Source: Lachnospiraceae bacterium
GTDB lineage: Bacteria; Bacillota; Clostridia; Lachnospirales; Lachnospiraceae
DNA: 64,000 bases
Direction: 5' to 3'
Assembly: GCA_017550535.1 (NCBI GenBank)
Contig: JAFZOS010000101.1
Location: 62,001 to 126,000 of the forward strand
Both the position numbers and the translations under genes were made by a program. Position 1 is the first letter of the stretch. The number at the start of each line of letters is the position of its first letter. The notes beneath the pieces were generated by a model that was given only the letters and a program-made list of their open reading frames with translations, was not told the origin of the DNA and ran no database searches. This document shows, piece after piece, positions 17,501 to 23,864 of this stretch.

Positions 17501-19705
17501 ATAGAACACCATAGTTTGATATAGCTTACCATTTCTTATTGGATCCTCTAGATTGTAATAATTTTCAGGTGTTTTTTTAAAGCCATCAGAAATATCAGTA
17601 ACTCTAACAACTCTATCATTAACTAACCCCATACTTAATGTAGCACCATAGCAAACACCTCCACTTGGACCTTCATTCCTAGTTCGCAATATTTCACTCT
17701 TTTCACCTCCGTTTTTCAACTTTTGGGCAAACATTGTATTAAAGTATTTATCATCAAGATCATATTTACCAGGAAAAGAAGACTCACTATGCTCATATGA
17801 ATTACTATCTTCACCCATCACAAAATCGGCTTTGACCCATCCCACTGGTATTGTTGAAATAATAATCCTATAAGGCTTTTTAACACAAGAGTAACGGCCA
17901 GAGCCATCATCTATTCCAAAATAGTATTTTCCAGGCACAAGGAGCTCGCTAAATGCACATTCTCCCTCCCTTACAGTTTTACATGGATTCATAGTTTCAG
18001 TAGGATAGAAATACACATGATCCTTTGTATATGATTCAATTAAAGAAAATTCATAATTGATACTTCTTTTAATAGAATGCTTATTATTCTCATCAATCTT
18101 ATATGGATACTCATCATCCTGAAACTCAACATAAATATATATACGTCCTGTTCTCTCATTTTCGTTACATCTGAATTTGAAAAACGAACACGTTTTTTGA
18201 GGATCTATATAATATACCTTATCCTCTTCCAATTCCTTGGGCTTTGGATAAATGTTCCATTCACAGATAAAATTTGTAACATCATTAAATCTATTTGGAA
18301 AATCGCTCCATTGGCGAAGATAAAGGGCAAGACAATTCTCTTTTCCGTCGCCATTACTTGGTTCATTATAATTCCAGCAAGTATAATCAAATTCTTCATC
18401 CGTCACCCATTTCCATTCATCTCCATCATAATAACCGCCAAGCCATGCGCCTAATGCAGTCATGCTACCAACAAATTCCTGTTCATCAGAAGATGTTATT
18501 GTGCATAAGTGTCCCCCATAGGATTCACACCTTTCACGCGCTTCATCCCACCCTAATTGCTCATTGTATATTTTATAATAGCTTCCTTCAAAATAGACGG
18601 CATCATCGGGTATAGATGGAACAAGTTCTGTTGTAGAAATGGTAAGTTTATAATTATTTTTAACGCATGAATAACTATGGGAACCATCATCTATAGTAAA
18701 ATAATAAGTCCCTTCTTCAAGCTCTTGACCACCGAATACAAGTTTCTTCTTTTTTACCTGCTGACATGAGTTGATTTTTAATTCATCTGAAATCCGGCCA
18801 TTATTATAAAGTGAAAAATCATAATTGACCGTATCATTTTTGTCATATTCATCATCTGAAAACTCAGCATATATGAATAACCTTTCTTTTTGGCTTATAT
18901 GAAACTTAAAAAACGAAGGAGTCGTGGAATCAATCAATAATTTCTTGTTCAATACCACTTCCTGCGGATGCGGCTTCCCCTCCCACTCACAGATATATCC
19001 ATTATTTTCTTCTTTGTTATTAGGATGAAAATCATACCACCAATGGAAGTATATACCTAAACATGATTCTGGCTTTCGACCGAAAAGATCCGAATCGTTA
19101 GGCTCGCTCGGCAACCAGTGAGTATAGTTAAATTCCTCTCCCGTCACCCAACTCCATTTGTCATTTTCTATTCTTGCACCAAGCCAAAGACAATAACTAT
19201 CTCCGGGATTATTATAATTCAACAGATAATCAATGAAACTCTCTTCCTCCTGCGAAGTAATTGTACATAAATGTCCGCCTTTTTTTTCACACGCCTCTTC
19301 TGCTTTAACCCAGTAATTAATTGTTGGATCATTTCGTTCATGAGAAATAGTCGGTGTTGTATAGATCTTATAATAGTTCCCCTCAAAATACACGGCATCA
19401 TCGGGAATATCCGCACTAGTATTAAGAACTGCACTACATATCCCATCTTCATTATTGCAAGAAATTTCTATATCCTTAGATGCATAAACTTCATCCGATA
19501 AATGCCCAGTTTCCTCTGTATCACTTTGTTTCAGTATATCTACTTCCGATTCGTCAAATATATCATTTTCCAAAATATCTTCTTCTGAAATTATTACTTC
19601 TTCAATCTCTGATGCCAAAGAAAATACTGCCTGACTATCAGTTACCATAGCCATACAAATCATCAAGGTAACAATTCTCTTAACCAACATCAATCTATTT
19701 TTCAT
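14576..19705 (-). CDS. Giant secreted protein: two C-type lectin domains, papain-like cysteine peptidase-like region, seven Ig-like repeats
   Basis: 1709 residues. The ATG at 19705 is chosen because AGGAGGG lies just upstream and a signal peptide follows (MKNRLMLVKRIVTLMICMAM...). Order: signal 1-33; acidic linker; C-type lectin 1 about 100-245 (GGHLCTITSQEEESF, WLGARIENDKWSWVTG, EPNDSD); a PPC-like beta domain; C-type lectin 2 about 375-510 (GGHLCTITSSDEQEF, AWLGGYYDGDEWKWVT, NEPSNGDG); a second PPC-like domain (both end YYF-IDDGS-YSCVK); a papain-like region about 645-920 with candidate Cys in GPSGGVCYGATLSMGL, His in EHAVLITGCEYN and Asp/Asn in IRICDIN; then seven repeats (about 1105-1695) with the YKNN...GKGNY.G...FKI pattern. 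There is no LPXTG. AT-rich relative to its neighbours. Probably a surface or secreted adhesin/protease; substrate unknown. Confidence 0.85.
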   Translation of the reverse strand: MKNRLMLVKRIVTLMICMAMVTDSQAVFSLASEIEEVIISEEDILENDIFDESEVDILKQSDTEETGHLSDEVYASKDIEISCNNEDGICSAVLNTSADIPDDAVYFEGNYYKIYTTPTISHERNDPTINYWVKAEEACEKKGGHLCTITSQEEESFIDYLLNYNNPGDSYCLWLGARIENDKWSWVTGEEFNYTHWLPSEPNDSDLFGRKPESCLGIYFHWWYDFHPNNKEENNGYICEWEGKPHPQEVVLNKKLLIDSTTPSFFKFHISQKERLFIYAEFSDDEYDKNDTVNYDFSLYNNGRISDELKINSCQQVKKKKLVFGGQELEEGTYYFTIDDGSHSYSCVKNNYKLTISTTELVPSIPDDAVYFEGSYYKIYNEQLGWDEARERCESYGGHLCTITSSDEQEFVGSMTALGAWLGGYYDGDEWKWVTDEEFDYTCWNYNEPSNGDGKENCLALYLRQWSDFPNRFNDVTNFICEWNIYPKPKELEEDKVYYIDPQKTCSFFKFRCNENERTGRIYIYVEFQDDEYPYKIDENNKHSIKRSINYEFSLIESYTKDHVYFYPTETMNPCKTVREGECAFSELLVPGKYYFGIDDGSGRYSCVKKPYRIIISTIPVGWVKADFVMGEDSNSYEHSESSFPGKYDLDDKYFNTMFAQKLKNGGEKSEILRTRNEGPSGGVCYGATLSMGLVNDRVVRVTDISDGFKKTPENYYNLEDPIRNGKLYQTMVFYHLSQLVDDGILISEYNKQSSLFTDNSINLKLYLEDLIKCTYENKLCMLGINAGYSLLGIGNKLEHAVLITGCEYNLDEEKYIIRICDINTYKVNDPEDNNFVYMTIKRDCDDFEIELNGHKYNKSNVHSLNLFDWRKSDFYPDSFVLKPYITLTGNLNQSQYNSKSNTKYNNAIIFESNTSFKLSDANGRLFQYDKGEIVNNNFDINSLKTIYSGNDSSYKCLKTGFSSRYQIELESNNADFRVLSGDKYLAFDGNNIEAAEIDLEDGLTIKGNDYSFEGYINSYENDYKLASISGKATDDVKIGYKANEVIVTSDKDITNIKIKTFVDNDVDERELDDDDRVEITFAEDLRVDGIDESGYKYSGKQVKPDVKIYDGINLLKEKTDYTLVYKNNTKAYTLTEDDAGFDPKKAPCIIITGKGNYSSKDTIYFKILPLDIEGEEFDADDITIATTGKKQNVNPVLRVDVNTLKSGRDFGFVIYKADDVGYNNPLGTTINDAGNYIVRMTGKGNYKGNRNVNLIVTSDYKAVGSLSTAKLPGYKYTGGPITPEPVVKDGKKKLEKDIHYTLMYQNNTKVGTGYVIIMGKPENGYAGIKRVSFKIIGCPIKKAKITGIPQSVVYTGNEITIDDKISVTAGEELTLGTDYSISYKNNLNAGIAEFTLTGKGEYTGAVSGKFKISPFDMSLGSDTTGRVNMTCDATAEYSKGGAVPKVSVSFIDPKGIMYKLTEGIDYTLSYENNNSVNEKNTPAVYVNGKGNFKGKKNAVFEITTKDLSRVTLHASDKVYKNKVGSYLTTVGLVDTNGKKLDSGKDYEKRLIYSYVNNTEVMVNGSAVTRAANDEVGSKDIIPENTIIKVTATAKGENYTGTTSGTFKITKMSLAKATVKVPTQVYSGKPITIAPEKLDVKIKGVKLIPYDSNTGKGDFEIISYSNNTNKGVASIVIQGRGNYGGMKTQTFKIQAKKFVWPWRLSLIAQ

Positions 19706-19746
19706 ATTGTACAACCCTCCTGCCAAATCATTCACAAAACAAAAAC

Positions 19747-19781
19747 AACCATTGTATATAAACTTCTCATACACAATGGTT
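19747..19781 (-). terminator. Leader hairpin with T-run upstream of the giant lectin gene
   Basis: On the minus strand AACCATTGTGTAT pairs with ATATACAATGGTT (13 bp, one G-T) around a 9-nt loop, followed by GTTTTTGTTTT. It lies about 40 nt before the start codon. It could be an intrinsic terminator for transcripts entering from the GH120 gene, or an attenuator for the giant gene. Confidence 0.55.
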
Positions 19782-19957
19782 ATCTGCATTACAATAATCT
19801 ATTCTTGTAAATTCTCTTATAAAATGACCTCTTATTCCGCCTTACGTATGAGTAATTCTTCTGTATTTCTGCCGACTCATAATCATACGAAATACCAGAT
19901 TTTCATAAATATCTTTTGCAAAAAGCAATCTTGATTCAGATGAAGTATATCATTTAT

Positions 19958-19986
19958 ATATTATCATTTTTACCGTTACATCGCAA
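19958..19986 (-). promoter_or_regulatory. Predicted promoter of the giant lectin gene
   Basis: Minus strand TTGCGA (19986-19981), 17 nt, TAATAT (19963-19958). It gives a leader of about 240 nt that contains the hairpin at 19747-19781. The -35 match is moderate. Confidence 0.4.
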
Positions 19987-20048
19987 TCCTTTTGTGACAT
20001 AATTTATTATATTGCTTTCCTTTTTCCGTATGACTAAAGAATGCCATT

Positions 20049-20069
20049 AGAACCATCTCCGTGGCCCAC
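20049..20069. repeat. Decayed inverted copy of the GGGGACGG repeat arm
   Basis: AGAACCATCTCCGTGGCCC is the reverse complement of GGGCCACGGGGACGGTTCT at 14461-14479 with two differences. Together the two copies bracket the giant lectin gene in inverted orientation. Confidence 0.6.
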
Positions 20070-20077
20070 TGCCAACT

Positions 20078-22120
20078 TCACGCGAATGGTCCTGCCGTAA
20101 TCCTGCCCTCACGCTTTACACCGTTAAAGTCTGTGTCGAATACTATTGCGCTACCGTCGGGATTCTCGAAACGCTCCTCAGGCTCAAAGGCCATCCCGAG
20201 AGTTTCCGTGCTTATAAGGCAGGCGTCGGGCAGATATTCGTCAAAATCACTGTCAAGCTTGTATTCACCGTTTTCCTCTATAAGCTCAACCTTTATCTCA
20301 TGCTCGCTGTCGACCGTGCCGTCTGATTCTATATCACAGGGCTTTGCTCCGTTAAAGAACACGTTTCCGCCCGTCCATACCGGGAGCGGCATATAATAGC
20401 GGTCCCTGGATATGGGCGAGCCTTCACCGCAGTAACCCTTAAACATGCCCTTCCACTCATCCTCGGTCATATATCCGGTAAACGGTATCGTGCCCGCGGT
20501 AAGGTTTAAGTCATCCCATTCTCCGTCACCTTTTACGTTCACTACGGGCTTATCCGAAAGCTGCATCGATCCTTTCAGCGAACCGCCGCAGACATCGATC
20601 ATCCCCTGCCTTACCTTTGGCTGGATGAATACATTGTTGTAGAACCTGACATCCCCGTGCAGTACGGTCATGACACCCGTGACTGCGGTGCTGTGCGGCC
20701 TGTGTATCGGCGTGTATCTCGGTGAAGCAAACTCGGTGCATCCGTTAAGGACTCCCCTTCCGACGCCGGCCACCGAACCGTAGAATAAGTTATGAACGAA
20801 CGCAACGCCCTGAGTCGGTATGCGCACGCAGCGTTCCGACAGCATTATGTTGTTATCAACCAGCGTCGGGCCGTGTGCTATCTCGATCCACAGATCCTCA
20901 CCCATGCCGAGTCCGTCCATGAACTCGGGCTTTAAGAGATGATCCCTCGACATGCAGTTGTCATGGAACAGGTTCGACGACACCCTGGTCCCCTGACACT
21001 GCCAGTCAAGCCATATCCCCCTTGTACAGTCGTGAAAATGATTCTTCCTGATGATCACATCTATCGCCGCGTGGAACTTGATGCCGCCTATCTCGGCACC
21101 CGCAAGATTGCGCTTGTTGTTTATGTGGTGTATATGATTGTTCTCGATTATCGAGAATACGCAGCCAAGGTTCCCTACGATGCCTGTCTGGCCGCAGTCA
21201 TGTATATCGCAGTTTCTTACGATATGCGAGCCCACCGTCTCCTTGCTCCAGCCGTCGAGCTGTGCGATGAACGTGCAGTCCCTCTGGGTCTGGGCTCCGT
21301 CCTTAAATTTGTATTTAAGCCATTTGTTGTCATTGCCCTGCTGCCTGTATTTGCCGAGCGATATGCCCGAACACTTGGATTCATAGATCTCGCAGTCCTC
21401 AATGATCCAGCCCCTGCTCCAATGCGGTCCGATCATGCCTTCCTGAAGGGCCGTCGGCGGAGCCCACTGAGTCGCCGCCTTGCATACGGTAAAGCCTTCG
21501 AGGGTTATATAGTCAACATGCTCGGCTTCCGGCCAGAAGCAATGCGGGCGGACGCTTATCTCAACGCACTCCTTATTGGGATCGGCGCCCTGAAAGTTGG
21601 CATAGATCACCGTTTCATCCGCATCATCCGCCTGGCAGGTAAACCATGTATGCTTCGTAAATTCACGGTCCCATGAAGCATCGAAAAACTCAGGCTCAAG
21701 CACCTTGTCAAGGCTGTCCTTTTCGTACATGGATTTACCGTTTAGATACACATCACCCGTATGCATCGGGACCCGAGCATCAAGCCAGTCACCCGAAACA
21801 AGAGTCACAAAAGGATTACGGTATGTAAAATATGTATTAGCAACGGTCAGCTTCCATACATCGCCCTTATAATGCTCCCATGTATCGAATTCATCCGCTC
21901 CCGTTATCACAGCTTCCTGCGGCCTGACCGAACGATATACTATCCTTTTGTCTTCGGTTCCCGCATTTACGGGATTTACATCCTCGCGGTATATTCCGGG
22001 CATTACAAGCACTTCATCGCCCGGCATCGCAACCGCAGCCGCCTGGTTTATCCTTTTAAAAGGCTTCTCAATACTGCCGTCACCCAAGTTTTTCGCATTG
22101 CAGTCCACATAGTATTTCAT
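20078..22120 (-). CDS. Right-handed beta-helix glycosidase, predicted GH120 beta-xylosidase-like
   Basis: 680 residues, no signal peptide, so probably intracellular. The N-terminus (YYVDCNAKNLGDGSIEKPFK...INQAAAVAMPGDEVLVMPGIYRE) is typical of parallel beta-helix proteins. An inserted beta-sandwich-like segment (about 100-220) is followed by helix rungs with many N/D/G turns. From memory, GH120 XylC has a catalytic Asp and Glu in this zone; candidates here are Asp in GIWLDWQCQGTRVSSNLF and Glu in LWIEIAHGPTLVDNNIMLS, about 41 residues apart, which is wider than I recall. The ATG at 22120 is preferred because GGAGG sits 6 nt upstream; the ATG at 22126 is too close. It overlaps mtaB by 41 nt. 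It could also be a related beta-helix hydrolase with another specificity. Confidence 0.7.
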   Translation of the reverse strand: MKYYVDCNAKNLGDGSIEKPFKRINQAAAVAMPGDEVLVMPGIYREDVNPVNAGTEDKRIVYRSVRPQEAVITGADEFDTWEHYKGDVWKLTVANTYFTYRNPFVTLVSGDWLDARVPMHTGDVYLNGKSMYEKDSLDKVLEPEFFDASWDREFTKHTWFTCQADDADETVIYANFQGADPNKECVEISVRPHCFWPEAEHVDYITLEGFTVCKAATQWAPPTALQEGMIGPHWSRGWIIEDCEIYESKCSGISLGKYRQQGNDNKWLKYKFKDGAQTQRDCTFIAQLDGWSKETVGSHIVRNCDIHDCGQTGIVGNLGCVFSIIENNHIHHINNKRNLAGAEIGGIKFHAAIDVIIRKNHFHDCTRGIWLDWQCQGTRVSSNLFHDNCMSRDHLLKPEFMDGLGMGEDLWIEIAHGPTLVDNNIMLSERCVRIPTQGVAFVHNLFYGSVAGVGRGVLNGCTEFASPRYTPIHRPHSTAVTGVMTVLHGDVRFYNNVFIQPKVRQGMIDVCGGSLKGSMQLSDKPVVNVKGDGEWDDLNLTAGTIPFTGYMTEDEWKGMFKGYCGEGSPISRDRYYMPLPVWTGGNVFFNGAKPCDIESDGTVDSEHEIKVELIEENGEYKLDSDFDEYLPDACLISTETLGMAFEPEERFENPDGSAIVFDTDFNGVKREGRITAGPFA

Positions 22121-23444
22121 GTTCATCCTCCTTTTCAGTTGCGGTTACGCTTACTATACTGCCTGTTAAGTCATCATCGGAATCTATCGCGAAGCGCACA
22201 TATTCCCTGTTGTACCCGACCTGATATTTTTTCCTGTCTATGATTTCGGACTCTTCGATGAGCACATCCGTCTCTTTGTTTAAGTAGTACTCCCTGAATC
22301 TTTCCGCCCTTTTGTCAGAATCGGCTATGAGCACCTTTGAGCGCTCGGCCTTTACTTTCTGAGTGATCTGTCCCGGCAGCTTATCCGCGACCGTTCCGCG
22401 GCGCCTTGAATAGGCAAATACATGGACCCTGTAAAAATCAACCTTATCAAGGAATTCCCTTGTTTCTTTGAATTCCTCCTCCGTTTCACCCGGAAAGCCG
22501 GTTATCACGTCAGTGGTTATCGCAGGGTGTTCAAAGTGCTGCCTTATAAGCTTAACTTTTTCTAGGTACTCCTCCGTGTCATACCTTCGGTTCATGCGCT
22601 TAAGCACCGTATCCGATCCGCTTTGTAAGGATAAATGAAAATGAGGGCAGAAGCTTTTTATCCTTGACACCTCGTCAAGAAATTCCTCAGTTATTATCCT
22701 CGGTTCCAATGAACTTAAGCGTATCCTTTCAACACCTTCTATCTGTGAGATACGCTTTATGATATCTATGAGCGGACGGTTGGTAAAGCTTCCGTCTTTT
22801 GCGCTTAGATTATATGCCTTATCAAGCCCGTATGAGCTTAAATGAATACCGTTTAATACAAATTCCCTGCATCCCTTCTTTGCAAGCGCCGTAACTTCCC
22901 TTACCGTTTCTTCCTCATCACGGCTGGTTACATGCCCCCTTGCAAATGGGATTATGCAGTATGAGCAGTACTGATCGCACCCGTCCTGGATCTTTATGTT
23001 CGCCCGGGTGTGCTCGGTGAGGGTGGTGAGAAAACCAGGACACGGGGACGGTTCTTCCGTCTGGTCTTCGCAAAAACCAGACGGAAGAACCGTCCCCGTG
23101 TCTGAAAGTGCTCGCTCTACTATATCAACAATATCCGCCTTATCCTTATTCCCCACAACAATATCAACGGCGTCATCAGCCGCCGCACCTTCCCTGTCCG
23201 TTTCCACATAACAGCCCGCCGCAACAATGATGGCATCGGGATTTAAAGCCTTTGCGCGGTGAAGCATCTGGCGCGACTTCCTGTCCGCGATATTGGTCAC
23301 TGTGCAGGTATTGATGATATAAATGTCCGCTTTTTCAGTAAAAGGCACAATTTCGAACCCGTTTTTTATGAAATTTTGTTGCATTAGTTCCATCTCATAG
23401 GCGTTTACCTTGCATCCGAGATTGTGAAATGCGACTTTTTTCAT
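22080..23444 (-). CDS. mtaB: tRNA (t6A37) C2-methylthiotransferase MtaB, with an in-frame palindromic repeat insertion
   Basis: 454 residues from the ATG at 23444 (MKKVAFHNLGCKVNAYE). Longer upstream readings are rejected because homology begins here. It converts t6A37 to ms2t6A37 in tRNAs. Three cysteines of the N-terminal MTTase cluster are in LGCKVNAYE, INTCTVTN and AAGCYVETD; the radical SAM cluster is CDQYCSYC near residue 160; a TRAM domain lies at about 385-450. Residues about 115-136 (DTGTVLPSGFCEDQTEEPSP) are encoded by the hairpin repeat at 23039-23102 and fall in the linker between the MTTase and radical SAM domains. That is unlike any conserved part of the family. All catalytic cysteines remain, so it is probably functional. 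Confidence 0.92.
   Translation of the reverse strand: MKKVAFHNLGCKVNAYEMELMQQNFIKNGFEIVPFTEKADIYIINTCTVTNIADRKSRQMLHRAKALNPDAIIVAAGCYVETDREGAAADDAVDIVVGNKDKADIVDIVERALSDTGTVLPSGFCEDQTEEPSPCPGFLTTLTEHTRANIKIQDGCDQYCSYCIIPFARGHVTSRDEEETVREVTALAKKGCREFVLNGIHLSSYGLDKAYNLSAKDGSFTNRPLIDIIKRISQIEGVERIRLSSLEPRIITEEFLDEVSRIKSFCPHFHLSLQSGSDTVLKRMNRRYDTEEYLEKVKLIRQHFEHPAITTDVITGFPGETEEEFKETREFLDKVDFYRVHVFAYSRRRGTVADKLPGQITQKVKAERSKVLIADSDKRAERFREYYLNKETDVLIEESEIIDRKKYQVGYNREYVRFAIDSDDDLTGSIVSVTATEKEDEHEILCGLQCEKLG
23039..23102. repeat. Perfect palindromic repeat (27-bp arms, 10-nt loop) inside mtaB
   Basis: The left arm 23039-23065 starts GACACGGGGACGGTTCTTCC and the right arm 23076-23102 is its exact reverse complement; the loop is CTTCGCAAAA. 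The same element, nearly identical, is at 28481-28552. It resembles a non-autonomous REP/MITE-like repeat. No target-site duplication is obvious. Confidence 0.92.
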
Positions 23445-23477
23445 GATTTTTCCCATGTTTTTCGGAACTTTTTCCGA

Positions 23478-23530
23478 TTGACTTTTATAATTTACGGTTT
23501 TATTATATGGGTGTGGTCGGGAGACTGCAA
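23478..23530. promoter_or_regulatory. Divergent overlapping promoters for mtaB (-) and the HPr-like gene (+)
   Basis: Plus strand: TTGACT (23478-23483), 17 nt, TATTAT (23501-23506), serving the gene at 23557. Minus strand: TTGCAG (23530-23525), 17 nt, TATAAT (23507-23502), serving mtaB. The two -10 hexamers overlap almost completely, so use of one should hinder the other. Confidence 0.6.
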
Positions 23531-23556
23531 ATAAAAATATGAGAGGAGGCTTACAT

Positions 23557-23787
23557 ATGAAGACAGTACAGATTTCACTCAACTCGATCGATAAGGTTAA
23601 GTCATTCGTTAATGACATCACCAAGTTTGATTATGATTTTGATCTTGTATCGGGCAGGTATGTAATCGATGCTAAGTCGATCATGGGTATCTTCAGTTTG
23701 GATCTTTCAAAGCCCATCGACCTTAACATCCATGCCGAGGACAATGTAGAGGACGTTTTGGCTGTTATCAAGCCATATATGATCTAA
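23557..23787 (+). CDS. HPr-like protein without the phosphorylatable histidine
   Basis: 76 residues. The ATG at 23557 follows GAGGAGG at optimal spacing. The HPr fold is suggested by length and by YVIDAKSIMGIFSLDLS near residue 39, which corresponds to the Ser46 region of HPr (AKSIMG). The His15 region (normally GLHARPA) reads LNSIDKVKSFVND and has no histidine. It therefore cannot act as a PTS phosphocarrier from PEP, but Ser in AKSIMG could be a target of HprK (49033-49965); that is inference. It is monocistronic, with its own promoter and terminator. Confidence 0.75.
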   Translation: MKTVQISLNSIDKVKSFVNDITKFDYDFDLVSGRYVIDAKSIMGIFSLDLSKPIDLNIHAEDNVEDVLAVIKPYMI

Positions 23788-23807
23788 TCACATTGTGGTG
23801 AGCAACC

Positions 23808-23841
23808 AAAGGACGTTTGTCAACGACAGAGGTCCTTTTTT
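23808..23841 (+). terminator. Intrinsic terminator of the HPr-like gene
   Basis: AAAGGAC (23808-23814) pairs with GTCCTTT (23832-23838). An inner TTTGTC/GACAGA stem extends it, and the U-run reaches 23841. Confidence 0.85.
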
Positions 23842-23864
23842 ATTGCCAAAAAGGCACGGCAGAA

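Larger units (their letters stand above)
19706..20077. other. Intergenic region, 372 nt, AT-rich
   Basis: It holds a predicted minus-strand promoter (19958-19986), a leader hairpin with a T-run (19747-19781), the Shine-Dalgarno AGGAGGG of the giant gene (19713-19720) and a decayed inverted repeat (20049-20069). No convincing coding sequence is seen in it. Confidence 0.7.

Noticed and set aside
20939..21676. A 245-codon plus-strand frame opposite the GH120 gene
   Set aside because: No domain or start signal, and the opposite strand codes a full beta-helix protein.
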